Source: Sycobia sp. Sy_11 (taxonomy: Eukaryota > Arthropoda > Insecta > Hymenoptera > Epichrysomallidae). Taken from it: a stretch of DNA of 64,000 nt. The notes beneath the pieces were generated by a model, which ran no database searches, was not told the DNA's origin, and was given only the letters and a program-made list of their open reading frames with translations. The position numbers and the translations under genes are program-made. The DNA is taken from NCBI GenBank assembly GCA_018907035.1, contig JACCIC010000003.1, forward strand, positions 1,087,501-1,151,500, in the 5' to 3' direction. Within the stretch, counting starts at the first letter, position 1; every line of letters begins with the position of its first letter. Shown one piece after another: positions 1 to 12,059 of the stretch.

Positions 1-1102
1 GAGATTAATTATCAGCGATCTCTAATTTTTATTCAAAGAATACGAATAAATATACAATTTTATAAATATAATATATATTTATGAAACTCATAAAATGATA
101 AATAATATTCCCATCAGTATTTGTTTCTCTTATTCTGCTTATTCTTATATGCCCATTTATAATTTATAGAATGATAATTGTTCCTTGGATGAATATATAC
201 GTAATCTGCAGTAATTGTACAATGTGCGTGTTACACGAGACTACTGTAAGTATAATTCCGATTTGATTGTGTCATGCCTTAAATTTAATTTCATTAATTT
301 ATACCATTTCTGTAAGAACAACCTATCCATGGAAACAACAAATACCAAAACGTTGTTATTATTTATCAATATATTTCAATAAAATTGAAGATCAGTGAAC
401 ATTGAGCTACCTTACTATTAAAATTCTTCTCAGTTCATCTAATTAAGTTAGATTATTAATGCTGAATTTCGGACATTTATCTTCATAATCCTACAAAATA
501 TACAATTCTAAAAATCTACAAATAACACGGTCTGCGACTTATAATAGGCGGACGCATCACGATAAATGCGCGTCTGACCAAATCCGACCACTTTCTACTT
601 CCGCCCATGTATCCATATAAAAACGCCGAAACTATAAAAAGCTCGAGGATTTCTCGAATTCGAAAGCCGAATATTAATTAAGGTCTTATTAAAGCAAAAT
701 ATAAATGAGTATGTGCGTATTTCATGTGCAATTGTGAAATGTCACTTTGTCGATAAATATAAAACGTATTCAATAAAGAAATTATACTATATACAAATAT
801 AGAGAAAAAAAATTTAATTCATTCATTCCTTTCAAATATTTTCATTATAGTCGATTAACTAATATAATCTTAAATTAATGACATTGCTTAAAAATGTATA
901 AATAAAAAATTCACATGTAAAAGATTTGAAATTTCCGTCAAAAACTTGTGCTTGGTTAATTGTGGTAGCACTACACGTTGAAATTTTCACGTTGAAGCAT
1001 AATATTACGCGTCAAAACAATATCCATACATACTATCTCTTCTATATCATTAACAGTTTCTTTAACTATTACAAATAAACATTAAGCGAGAATGTATTTA
1101 TA

Positions 1103-1104
<2 letters not shown>
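1..1104. other. AT-rich spacer
   Basis: No ORF of 60 codons or more and no repeat structure is visible. A slightly GC-richer patch near 530-660 contains two TATAAAA-like stretches, but no initiator at the right distance was seen. Confidence 0.6.

Positions 1105-1154
<50 letters not shown>
1105..1154. repeat. (TA)25 microsatellite
   Basis: Uninterrupted TA dinucleotide tract of 50 bases, seen directly. Confidence 0.98.
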
Positions 1155-1156
<2 letters not shown>

Positions 1157-2105
1157 ACATGAAATAAATCATTAAATATAAAATAAGCAATTAAAAATCA
1201 ATAAATAAGAAAGAAATAAAACGATACTTCAGAATCCATCTTAAAAAGTAATTTAAACAAACATATAATACCAATTCCTATTTCTATTAAAAGCATAAAA
1301 AAATAAGCCGCAAGAGATACAATAATAAACTTGCTAGCACTTCTCGCCTTTCATATTTCTTTTCTTGCTTTTCATACCAAACGGTATAAATTTAATGCGA
1401 ATTTGTATTTAAATAGCTGCTGGGCAGTCGATTTTCGTGGAGCGCAAGTATTCATAAATTTAAAGGCTTTAAGTAAATTTATGAAAGCCGACGCCTCGTA
1501 AAACTAAGTTTAACAAATTTAAATCGACATATTTAAGTCGTTTCGCTGCATATAACCCAAGAGCGGATACTATATAGTGACATTTATTATATATATATAC
1601 AAGTTTCCAGCCTAAGTTCTTAATTATGTCAATTAAAATTTAACGTTTCTCTTCTATTTTCTGAAAATGCTCCGCCGTCGACCCAATTAATGCACCTCTA
1701 TATAGAGACAGCGATTCGCGTTCAAGTGGAATTATAACAGCAGACTTTATTTATTATAACATTGGCAAAAGAGAATTTTTACCATATAGTAATAAATTAA
1801 AGAAGAAAAAAATTTATTTAACATTGTCAATTCGGTATGAAACTTTATTTATTTCTTTAAGCATACTATTAATTACTCTGTGAGCATACAAAGTAGATTC
1901 TTCACGAAGAAAACATAAATTTGATGAATTTAAAGAAATCTTACTCAAACATAATAAATTTTAATCCTATACACATCGATCAAAATATAATTTTTCCAAC
2001 GCCTCAAAGCACTGCCCTGATTCTCGAAAAAGGTATATAAACCGGATTAGGACCGCAGAAAAAAAAACACATTCCTCTCCATCAGTGACCAAACACGCAC
2101 TGCTC
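1155..2105. other. AT-rich spacer with a small mixed-GC patch
   Basis: Nothing recognisable. 1430-1565 is less AT-biased than its surroundings. A TATATAA at 2034-2040 lies about 50 bases upstream of a TCAGT at 2082-2086, too far apart for a standard TATA/initiator pair. Confidence 0.5.
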
Positions 2106-2115
2106 GCTCTCTATC

Positions 2116-2180
<65 letters not shown>
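2106..2180. repeat. (CT)n microsatellite
   Basis: About 75 bases of CT repeat. The first part has ATCTCT interruptions and the last 60 bases are pure. It opens into a CGCT-rich flank. Confidence 0.97.
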
Positions 2181-2182
<2 letters not shown>

Positions 2183-2389
2183 TGCTCGCTCGCTCTCCGC
2201 GTATAATCTCTGGACACGCGCACGGTTTCCCGTCGCGTTTATCGGCGCAAATTAACGCTTTCCGAGCTCCCTTTTAATGCCCCCTTTTATTGGCCTTTAA
2301 AACTTGGCGCAACGCGGCGACGCAATTTACTCAATCATTAGGTCTCTCCTATAATCGCCTCTGCGCAACGGCGCACGAGGTCACCAAAG
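2181..2389. other. CpG-containing unique block between CT and GA tracts
   Basis: Mixed composition with many CpG dinucleotides, unlike the surrounding AT-rich DNA. It contains a TTTTATTGGC stretch (inverted CCAAT-like) and several GCGC/CGCG motifs. There is no ORF. A conserved regulatory block is possible, but this is inference from composition only. Confidence 0.3.
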
Positions 2390-2390
2390 A

Positions 2391-2438
<48 letters not shown>
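2390..2438. repeat. (GA)n microsatellite
   Basis: About 48 bases of GA repeat with one A and one C interruption. Confidence 0.95.
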
Positions 2439-2620
2439 TGCGCGCTAATGAATTCCTTCGTAAATATAATAAAAACTGATCGAGGCGATACATGGCAAGT
2501 CACAAAATCATATAAATTTCGCGGGAAAGTTTATATAATATAAATAAATGAGTGCGACTTTTCGGGCGACGAGGGAGAGAGAGAGAGAGAAAGAGAGGGG
2601 CGACTTTAACGACAATTTTG

Positions 2621-2656
2621 TCCGAGCCGATTAAAAAATAAATAAATCGGCTCGGA
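2621..2656. repeat. Perfect 12-bp stem hairpin
   Basis: TCCGAGCCGATT at 2621-2632 is the exact reverse complement of 2645-2656, with a 12-base A/T loop. It sits just downstream of a short GA tract (2575-2600). Confidence 0.85.
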
Positions 2657-4515
2657 TTAGGTGAACCAATATCCGCTCTACATATATGCCGCAAGCAGCT
2701 CGGGTTTTTTTTATTCAATTTCCGCGTCGGATATGGACAATTGCTTAATAATATCTGTGGGCAATGCGTTCCTGTTGTGCTTTTTATCTTTACCGTCCAC
2801 GCACTCGCTACCACTGGCACTACGTTCGGATAAAAAAATTAAATTTTAACTTCGGAACGAATCTCAGAGACTTTAGACGCTTGAACATAGCTTGACGCGT
2901 TGCTCCCAACGATGCAGCTGTAGATTCTTCTTGTCTTCAACATTCTTCATCCGACACGGGTCTCAATCGAGGACTGCCTTTGGATTCGTCGTCGTGAAAA
3001 TTTTCTGGCTGGATCGGACGCGATATCATAAAAAATTTGTCTAAAAATTCTATATACACATAAAGACGGAACTTCATTCAGCCAAAACAATAGAAAATCA
3101 GGCACTAAAACTACAAACGGTATACAGCGATAAAATTTACGCGTAAAAACTGTACCAGGTTCGACACGGAGTTTGATAACCGTAGAGACATTGTAGGACG
3201 AAAACGAAATGTCGTTTTTGACAAGTTTTCAGTGCCTCGGCATAAAACCGAACAACCTACATATTTCATTATTTTATGTAGACTAAGAAAACCGTGTTCT
3301 TAAATTAAGAAATATTTTTTGGATTTTAAATGTTTGGAGAAAATATTCATTGTAAATTCATTGTATTCTCGCGTGAAGCACATATTATCATAAATAAAGA
3401 AGATATTTTCTGCCTATATAGTACGAAAAATTATTCATTTGATAAAAAAAAAAAATTTTGTAATCTAGAGACTCCTTCTTGCGAGAATCTTTCGAGCCTT
3501 GGCCACAGATCAACGGAAAAAATATCTTATTTATCTTCCAATAGAAAGTTTTCCGCAGTTTGCATGCTATATATACTCAATGTATACAAAATATACAAAA
3601 TGTACTAGTACATATATTTAAATATTGATAAATATTCACATTATGTGTTTTGGCATTCGTTTGAATTCTTACTTGGATCCTAAAAAAATTTCCTTTTTTT
3701 TACGCGTGCTACGTAAATATTCTTACAAATATATGCTTAAAGATTTAAAATCGCTTCTGAATAACTCATTTAAATTTATAATTATTTATTTATAAACTCA
3801 TTCATATTGAAATCATATTTATGAAATTCGTCCATAATATAATTATAATATATATATTTATAACAACTGCGCTTCACTATATGTTGTTTTCAACATTTAA
3901 GCGATATCGAAAAGACCGCCCTCATTATACAATGAAGTTCAAAACTACTATATATAGCTAGAAATTTAAATTACGCTAAATGTTTTTCTTCAGCAGCAAT
4001 ATATTTTCCTTAAATATTTTACATTTTTAAAAAAGAATAAGCAGCTATATTATATTATTCTTATCGCTTTTTATACAATAATACAGTTCTCTTCGATCAC
4101 TTAAATAAAAATCTACATTAAATTTGAATATACTTCGGCAAATAAGTATATAGGAATTCTAAAAATGATTATACTTTATATTTTACCGATTATAACGCAC
4201 ATTGTGAAAAATGTTCGAAATATTATTACTGCCATTACAGGGTTTTTCAGACCACTTTTTAAATGAGATTTACTGACTACTGAATACAGCTAAATGATTA
4301 AAATATCGTGACCTAAATTTTGTACAAGTCTGAGATAAGATTATTTATTTTATGAGAATAAAATATCTGCAAGCGCAAAGTAATTTAATTACTCCATAAT
4401 TTGATTTGAACACTGCTAATAAAGTTTATTTAGGTAATTTTTACATTTTATACATTTTGATCCTCATTAACGGTATGGTAGAAATACAGTATATATAGAA
4501 ATAGAAAGATAGTAT
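2657..4515. other. AT-rich spacer
   Basis: No recognisable element. The longest reading frame (92 codons, 3330-3608, plus) is rich in K, I, Y and F as expected from AT-rich DNA and resembles no family I know. 2880-3260 is slightly more balanced in composition. Confidence 0.5.
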
Positions 4516-4518
4516 AAC

Positions 4519-4571
<53 letters not shown>
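4516..4571. repeat. (CATA)n then (TA)n compound microsatellite
   Basis: Four CATA units run into about 40 bases of TA. A 84-codon minus-strand frame across it is a repeat artefact. Confidence 0.96.
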
Positions 4572-4574
<3 letters not shown>

Positions 4575-6312
4575 TACATGGTAAACCAGTTAATAAGATC
4601 AATTTAATCCCAAACATAGCGATAAAATTAAAAGTATTAACTAAGTAGATTGCACAGGCTGTCATGAATAGTTGCCTTTCAGCTATGTCAACCATTGAAA
4701 ATCACTAATTTTTTCTTTTTTACCTTTTTCTATATAAAAATATTTATTTACTTTATGGCGTACAACTTCAACACTTAAAAGGCTTAAAAAGTAAAAGAGG
4801 CTTAATAAAATGGAGAATCCTAAAAGTTTATATAGAACTGAAGATTAACATAATAAGCACAAACCAATTCGTACAGTTTTCGTTCATAATATAGATGTTA
4901 TGTTTCGTACGCAGTTTAACATTGTTGGATTATAAAAAAAAATTTCAGATACTATACATATTACAACGGTTACAGCAAATGCTGGAGCTTGACTTGAGAA
5001 CTGTAACAATATTAAGGTTATCTAATTTTGCGATTACTATACACTACCGTATCTGAGTACGTTCGAAATACGATAAAATATTGAGATTTGATATTATATT
5101 TACAAATTGCCTCTACTCCTCCGAGCATTTTAGTACGTGTAGAAAATAAAAATTCCTGATCTCGTTATTTGAGGCTATTTCTTAATTAAAAAAAAAAGTA
5201 TATGAATAGTACATGTATGATAAAATAACGGTATTTGAACGTATTTATGAACAATAAATCGATTTTTAATGTTTTTCATACACTTTAAAATTGGTATATA
5301 ATAGCCGATAAAAAGCATAGTGAATAAATCTGTAATCTATTTCTTTTTACAAAAAATTTTTGACGAAAAATTTATGATATCTCTAGATTCGGCTTTTTTT
5401 AAAATGCAAAAGCACACATATACAAATATTTATATATATTAAATTGTACAATACAGTTTTAATAGTACAGACACAAAGTTATTCTTATATAATTATTTCC
5501 AGGTTAATGAAACTACGAAACAAATATATATTTGTGTTTATCTTTTTTTTAAAAATAATATAGAGTAGTTTTATTCACATGTGCACTTATGTTGGTTAAA
5601 AGATATATTTGAAGAACAATGTAATCTAAAAAAAATACGAAAAAAATCTAAAGGCTTATTTATTCATCCTTGGAATATATATTTTCATGCTCTACATATA
5701 TATAACAAGTTCAGAACCCCAGTTTGATCGCGTCTGTCGAGAAGTAATATAACGGATTTCCTATTACGACTGTCACAAAACTGGAACACTGCACAAACCC
5801 TATCAGTAAATTGCACGCCAGCATTATTGGCATCGGCAACCGCGAGTGTAACGTGCGAAAGTATGTGTATGTGGGTTGAATTTTGCTGAAAGAAAAAATA
5901 CAATTTTGATTTATGTATTTTAAGATTCATTATTTTTAGATTTGGTATGACTTTGAAACCGTATATAACCATTTTTCTAGTAGCTCAGGCATATAATTAT
6001 GTAGAATACAAAACAAAATAATTGATATACACTTAAGTGTACTGTAAGAGTGTAGTTGTAAAATATAGAAAACCAATGGTGTATATGTGTAATATGTTGC
6101 AAAAATATTTACATACACTTTAGTAAAGAATATGAAAAGAAGGAAATAAAAATAAAATTTGTATTTTTCGACAATTTATGAAAATTTAGTCATTCAAATA
6201 TCTATATTTTACCGCTGTGGCAAGGTGTTGGAGAAAGGGATGGGTATAAGTTTGGGGCGAAGAGCATAGACTCGACATACAAGGCGCAAAATGTATAAAA
6301 GACAGAAAACGG

Positions 6313-6313
<1 letters not shown>
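4572..6313. other. AT-rich spacer
   Basis: No recognisable gene or repeat. The 95-codon minus frame at 5685-5972 overlaps a more balanced patch (5700-5870) but shows no known motif and no clear splice context. Confidence 0.45.

Positions 6314-6362
<49 letters not shown>
6314..6362. repeat. (TA)n microsatellite
   Basis: About 49 bases of pure TA. Confidence 0.98.
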
Positions 6363-6366
<4 letters not shown>

Positions 6367-7563
6367 TACCATTCTTGCACTTTCGGTCTCTTTTTAGCTT
6401 TTCACTATATACACAATGGAAACTGGGTTCTGAACTCTTCGGAGGGGTCATGTATATATAGGTATATGATAAAGTAAAACCCGAACAGTGCACTGTTCGT
6501 TTTCTGCCTCTTTTGTCTCTCGCGACCGGAGAGTGACCCAGTATAAAGCACAGAACGCGCTTTAGGAACTGCTGGACTGAAAACGAACGAGAACAAGAGG
6601 GTGGGAGAGAGGAAAAGGAGTATATATATATACATATATATATATAGTGATTGTAATTCCATTTTTAGTTTTAGTTTTTTTGGCAGCGGTCGACGATGCA
6701 ATACCTGTTCTGTAAGTAAGGGTCAAAAACTAAAAAAATTCTAATCAGCTTTCCTGTCCAAAACGTGTCGAATAATTGTCATTTTATTTCTACCGTATAT
6801 ATTATGCGTTTTTTAATGAAGGGATTAAAGCTTATAAAATATATTGAACTTATATTTTAACATACCTATTGAGATTATAATCCTGATGCACCATATCTTT
6901 TCTTCTTGTTATATCTCAAATGGATATCGCTTAAATGATAAAGAAATATAAAGTGTAAGTAAAATTAAACTTTTTTATAGATGAGAGGAGGCAGATATAA
7001 ATACAAATAAATATTTAGTAGAATACCTACATTTCTTACTGATGCAATCTGAAGTGAACTTGTTAGCATATTTTAGTGAAGCATACTATAAAACATCAAC
7101 TTCGCATTAATTAGTTCTCCAGAGTTGGTGAAGTTCCTCATAGCGCTGAATTTTCAATATAAAAGAAAGCAAACGGAAGAACTTAAAAAAAAGGATCCGC
7201 ATAAAAATTAATGTTATCAACCCAGTGCATTTACGTATAGATCCGACTTTGTATATTAATTATATATTAAACCACGCTTTATATCATAATTCTGGGCTTG
7301 TTATTCCATCTATTCAGTTCTACGCGCATACCTTTAGGGTGTCTTACACGCCTGGATCCACGTATTTATATTACGTGAGTAACATTTAAATTATTAAATA
7401 ATCAAAGTGAAGCTGTAAAAAACGAATAGCTGTGCATTTGCTCAGCGAAAATCGAAAACAGGACCTATAGTTTTCGCAGCAGATGTTGTCCGACGGAGCT
7501 ACCGATGCCACGAATTGACAGACAAAATACCACGAGTACAAATAGAAATCCTTGTTAATTGCA
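6363..7563. other. Mixed spacer
   Basis: 6380-6620 is more GC-balanced and ends in a short interrupted TA tract at 6619-6647. The remainder is AT-rich. Minus-strand frames of 94 and 98 codons here run into the TA repeats and are not credible genes. Confidence 0.45.
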
Positions 7564-7627
7564 TGTGTGTGGGTGTGGGTGGGGGGTGGATATGTGTGTG
7601 TGTGCGCGCGCGCGTGCGTGCGTGTGT
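7564..7627. repeat. GT/GC-rich purine-pyrimidine tract
   Basis: Irregular GT repeat with a G-rich centre (runs of 3, 3 and 6 G near 7571-7589) and a GCGCGCGCG stretch. Alternating purine-pyrimidine sequence of this kind can adopt Z-DNA. Confidence 0.85.
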
Positions 7628-8195
7628 TATCATTTAGTATGCAGGCATAAAATTGATGTATCGGGCTGTGAAGACTCTCTGAAACTTTAATTATTTTTGA
7701 TCGCGTGTTGTTTCACATCGTTATTGTTTCACTTTTTTTATGATAAAAACAAAAATTATATTTATTTTTTAAACCCCTATAATTTAGGGCCAGTAGTGAT
7801 TTAAGGTAGAGGCGTAAGGACGCTATAATACCGAGCCTAATACCTCATTTAGGAAACCTCGCAACCTGCGAAAAGGTCTCATGAGCCAAGATATTTGGCG
7901 TTAGTTAGAAAATATTTGGGTGAGCATACGTGCACGCAAAGAAATTAATCCATAATTTTCTTTACAAATGAAACAAGAATCTATCTTTTATTTTTCAAAA
8001 ATTTTTGTTCAACTTAATTATTATAATAAAAATAATATAAATAACCGTTGAAATAGTATGAATAACCTGTAATTGCCTAAATAATCTTTTATTACCTTCG
8101 TATACGGTATCTATGATATTTCTTTCTACATTAGTAAAAAAGTTTATTATGATGTATTTTTAGAAAAATATTAATTCACTTACAAAAATTACCCA
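7628..8195. other. AT-rich spacer
   Basis: Nothing recognised. 7795-7920 is more GC-balanced with no ORF. Confidence 0.4.
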
Positions 8196-8287
8196 TCCTC
8201 GATTTTGAGAAAAATGTACGTATTAATGTGTTTTGTCGTGTCGATTACGAATATCGTAGTGACTTTTGGTAGAAATTGAATTTTCAT
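8196..8287 (+). repeat. Partial left terminal repeat of the 550-bp MITE family
   Basis: The stretch GATTACGAATATCG at 8243-8256 followed by a conserved GAAATTGAATTTTCAT at 8272-8287 matches the inner part of both terminal inverted repeats of the complete element at 28209-28758. Only one end is found here, so this is a truncated copy. Confidence 0.65.
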
Positions 8288-8539
8288 GGGCACATTGTTT
8301 CAGAATTTTCTGAAAAGATACAAAAAAATTCAAAAAGATTTGCAAGATATGATTATTAATTTCTACAAGTGCGTAGTTTGGACGGTACTGCTAATCGTGG
8401 GTCCTGTCCTTAAATGCGCGGGCATGAGAGCATACACAACCAATCCTGATTTCATCACAGTATACATAATCATGCTCAAAGAGAAGCTGAGTGCCTTCGA
8501 TAACCCATTCATGTTCGCAGAGCGCCGAGTTCTTAAATG

Positions 8540-9010
8540 GGGCTACCTATATCTTCTTGCATAGAATATCGACCCACCGTCTACGGATGTCACTAAGATA
8601 GTGATAGTACACTTCGTTGCATGTGATTCATTTCTCGCATATAGAAACCTCGAACCGAAGATAGTCGCCGTGGCAGTTATTCGCCCTGTATAGTTCACCC
8701 TAAATTTTTTCCCCACATTCTGCCTATTGGGCTGCGGATTTTGACACACATCTGAAGGTAGATTACCACCATTGTTTTAGACCAGATCTTGTTGTCCAAG
8801 TCGTGAATCTGCAAACTAAGCTAGGTCGTCTGCGCAAACTACAGGGTAAACTGGAATGCCGTCTCGAATTTCTGAAGTAGCGATCGGACCAGATGCTAAA
8901 TGTTGATGTTGTAGAGAACCAGGGAGAGCAGCTCCGCCTACCTAACTGTTTTCGTAACCGACAGGGATGAAGGGCCTCAATCAAGGCCGAATTAGAAAGT
9001 CGAGCTTCTG
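8540..9010 (-). pseudogene. Possible reverse-transcriptase relic of a retrotransposon
   Basis: On the minus strand, one frame around 8930-8880 reads like the region before the catalytic box of non-LTR reverse transcriptases (ELLSLVLYNINI). After a frame change, the adjacent frame reads PVYPVVCADDLA at about 8850-8815, resembling the conserved YADD catalytic box with C in place of Y. Stop codons and frame changes show it is not functional. Non-LTR elements copy RNA into DNA at the target site. The downstream part (minus strand, to 8540) and the 92-codon plus-strand frame at 8286-8564 were not recognised. A Penelope-like or unrelated origin is possible. The call rests on short motifs only. Confidence 0.35.
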
Positions 9011-9418
9011 ATATGATACTCCTCCAGATTTTTATCGCTCCTGGATGCTTATTATTTGCTTAGATTTATCACGCTGGAGCTTATGTTTGAGGTTGTAACT
9101 GGATTATTTATGCTGGAGAATGTACTACTTCTTATCAAAGACAAATCTTATATATCTTAACCACCATTCCTTGCAATGACGTTGAGCCCCAGTGTATTCT
9201 TGCTCTTTTTTCTCTATCTTTTACTACTGTGTACAAATATGAGTAAGTCTTTTCAATTCAAACTTCCCGGGTTTATCGATTCGGACAAATCTTTTTATTT
9301 TTAAGTTGGTAGTACTGTCAGAGTTCTCTGTCTCAAATTTGACGCAATTATCTTCATTTTTCATATAATTAAGTTTGTCTTTTGTGACCACAGAAAAGTT
9401 GTCTCTTCAGTTTTTATA
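9011..9418. other. Spacer upstream of mariner relic
   Basis: No clear structure. It may include the 5' untranslated part of the mariner at 9419, but no matching terminal inverted repeat was found. Confidence 0.4.
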
Positions 9419-9871
9419 ATGTCTGAAATTATTCAACAAAGAAGTAGTATTAAATTTTTTGCGCGAAATGAAATATCGGCCGCCGAAACTTTCAGAATAT
9501 TGCAGAAGGCCTTTGGTGAGAAGTCAATGTCAAGAGGAAGTATTCTTGATTGGCATAAATTATTCAAAGAAGGTCGAGAATGCGTTGAAGACGAACCACA
9601 TCAAAGACGACCAAAAACGTCTATTGATGGGCTACACGTAGACAAAATCAAAAAATTGGTTCTACAAAATCGTAGATTGCCTACTAGAGCGCTTGATGAT
9701 ATTCTTGGAATTTCAAATGGATCTATCAACACCATTTTGAAATACATTTTGTGCATAAAAAGAGAGAAATCTCGGTTGGTGCCAAAAACACTTCATTTTC
9801 TGGAAAAACAGCGTCACATGGAGGTCTGTGAAACGATGCTTTCGGACTATCTGGATAAGATGAAACCTTAA
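9419..9871 (+). pseudogene. Mariner transposase, N-terminal half
   Basis: A 150-residue frame opens with MSEIIQQRSSIKF and carries the mariner DNA-binding region: a first helix-turn-helix (residues about 1-60, with the ISAAETFRILQKAFGE and DWHKLFKEGR segments) and a second (about 70-115, with GISNGSINTIL). It then reaches LVPKTLHFLEKQRHMEVCETML, where the catalytic DDE/D domain should begin, and stops after KMKP. Full mariner transposases are about 340-350 residues, so the whole catalytic domain is missing. Intact enzymes bind terminal inverted repeats and cut and paste the element at TA. The LxPK-LxFLEKxR style of linker fits the mariner group that also includes the relic at 20 kb, not the group of the downstream fragment at 12 kb. 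No terminal repeats were identified. Confidence 0.9.
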
Positions 9872-10206
9872 AATGAATTAAATTGACAATCCTTATTATC
9901 AGAACGCCACAAGATTCAATGAAACGGACTCAAGGCCCATAGATCTCATGCTCCTAATTCGTACTATATGGATTTACCAACTCCAACAATGCATTGCGTG
10001 TGAATATCTCAAAGCCAATGACAATTTGTATATCATACAAATAACAAGAAACGCATCGGCAATAGATAGAAATGAGAGGCTTATAGCACAACGGTCAAAC
10101 GAAACAAAATTATTTCATAGAATTATAAGTATATGTAGATGCATATATTTCAAGCTATATGTAAAGGCACATTATACAGGAAGCACAATATTAAAGTTGA
10201 TATTTT

Positions 10207-10210
<4 letters not shown>
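9872..10210. other. AT-rich spacer after mariner half
   Basis: Translation past the stop at 9871 shows no continuation of the catalytic domain in any plus frame. Confidence 0.5.

Positions 10211-10252
<42 letters not shown>
10211..10252. repeat. (TA)21 microsatellite
   Basis: Pure TA tract followed by CACACA. Confidence 0.98.
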
Positions 10253-10261
<9 letters not shown>

Positions 10262-10967
10262 TAAAGCAATTTTGCTGTCTGTTAACTAAAAAATATTAGA
10301 GACGAGTTGCATCATTTCTAGCTTGAATCATTGTTATTAATACAGTTTTGATAACATTGTATCGAAACTTGTCATCTCGCCACAAGTAAATAATCAGCTA
10401 TCGTTGAATGAACTATGAGAACTTTACAGAAACCAAAATGAAAATATTATTATTTTACGAAGAATCAAAATATAAGCTTCAAATAAAGAATGAATGAACT
10501 TCTCAGAATAAAACTGAAGAATGAAACGAAGAATAAACTTCACTATTATGAATTTCGAATACTATTTTTATTAATGTTTTCATTACATGTATTAATGTAT
10601 TATTGATAAAATTATGTTATTATACTTTTTTATAATGTTAATTACGTAATTATTATTTTCTAGACAATAGTAAAAGAAAGCTCAATAATTTTCTTTAACG
10701 AACGTATGAAATTGCATTCAGTTAAATTTTAAGTCGCTTAATATCTAAGTAAGTTTATTTTAGGAACTTTTATATATGGCTACAGTATTAACATCACTGC
10801 CCATGATACGGAAAGGCATAGTTTTACGATCGAAATTTGTAAATTGACTAAACGTGATAACCATACCCAAACGACGAAAACTTTTATATTTGTTTCTTTT
10901 CGCTATAGAGTCAGTTGTTAACTTTTGGAATGCAATGATATTTGGACATTCTATGTTCGAAAAACAG
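10253..10967. other. AT-rich spacer
   Basis: Contains short A/T-biased internal repeats of GAATAAA/GAATGAA type near 10450-10560. Nothing else was seen. Confidence 0.45.
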
Positions 10968-10979
10968 AAGTACTTAAAT

Positions 10980-11064
<85 letters not shown>

Positions 11065-11091
11065 GTGTGTATACACATAATTTAAGTACTT
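10968..11091. repeat. (TA)n(GT)n microsatellite inside a 15-bp inverted repeat
   Basis: AAGTACTTAAATTAT at 10968-10982 is the exact reverse complement of 11077-11091. The interior is TA (to 11000) followed by about 70 bases of GT with one GC interruption. The arrangement suggests that a small palindromic element hosted the expansion. Confidence 0.92.
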
Positions 11092-12059
11092 ATATGAATT
11101 TATATTATATATGTGCTCATAATTACATGTCTAAGCTTAAATATATATTGTATTGACATAAAAAATATTACCTTTATATTATATTTAAAAAAATTTATCA
11201 GACATATTTATCAATATGGCTCGTCTATATAAACTTTGTATAGAAATAAAATTTCTGAATTCTTGAAAAATTCAAAATTTTTAAGAAGTAAGAAACTCTG
11301 CATCGATACATTTGGGTATGTGTTTCGATATATTGTTTTAATAGAGGATTGAACTCGGAAATAAGCTCTAGAATTCCAATATCGTGACGGTTAAAAGAAG
11401 AATCAAATACTTTGTTCGTGACACAGAATGTTAATCCTCATTCTGTTAAGTATCGGCTCCGTGTAACGATATGCTGCAAGATTGTAGTCCATTTGTTTCT
11501 GTGTCGATGCGAAAACTCATTAAATTATAAATAAGATACCACATCATAGATCTGCTGTTCTCTTTACTTATATATCAATTGCAAGGAACTTTGAATAGTA
11601 AAAATCAGATGGTTTGGCCTCAAGTTACGTATAAAATTGTATAAAATAATTATGAAGGTATTGCATAAGCCCCATAAGATCATTTTATCCGATTTTTATC
11701 AAACAAGTTTCCTTGCAATCGGTATTTTTGCCCGTTTTGAATGTGATTATCAAATATCTATTTCTCAATCTTTGTAGCATTTTGAAAATTCAGTTAGACA
11801 TTTGTTTTTATAAAACACACGTGTGCGCTTGCGGTCAGTTCCTCCGCACCAGCGAAACATCCGCCTTTTCTTTATTATTTCCAATGCAGTGGAGCGGGCT
11901 ATTATAAAAAAGGGTAGTTTGACAAAAAATATGGGTAGGGACCGATGTAGACGAAGAAACATAATCTTTATTTGTAGACGCGTTAACCTCGCTTCGTCAA
12001 TGCGTCCGTATATTCAAGCAGTTACGTGAGCGTTGACAATGGACAGGAAAAATAACAAC
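11092..12059. other. AT-rich spacer between two mariner relics
   Basis: No transposase homology. 11815-12035 is more GC-balanced. TTGACAAT occurs at 9883-9890 and again at 12033-12040, probably by chance. Confidence 0.45.

Noticed and set aside
2034..2090. TATATAA with downstream TCAGT as promoter
   Set aside because: Distance of about 50 bases does not fit a TATA/initiator pair.
11809..11840. TATAAAA followed 28 bases later by TCAGTT, an apparent TATA plus initiator core promoter
   Set aside because: In AT-rich DNA this spacing arises by chance several times in 64 kb, and nothing downstream looks like a gene.
9872..12059. A 2.15-kb insertion splitting a single mariner, with TTGACAAT (9883-9890 and 12033-12040) as 8-bp target duplication
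   Set aside because: The two transposase halves belong to different mariner groups, and joining them at the 8-mer leaves about ten extra codons. The putative insert also has no terminal repeats.
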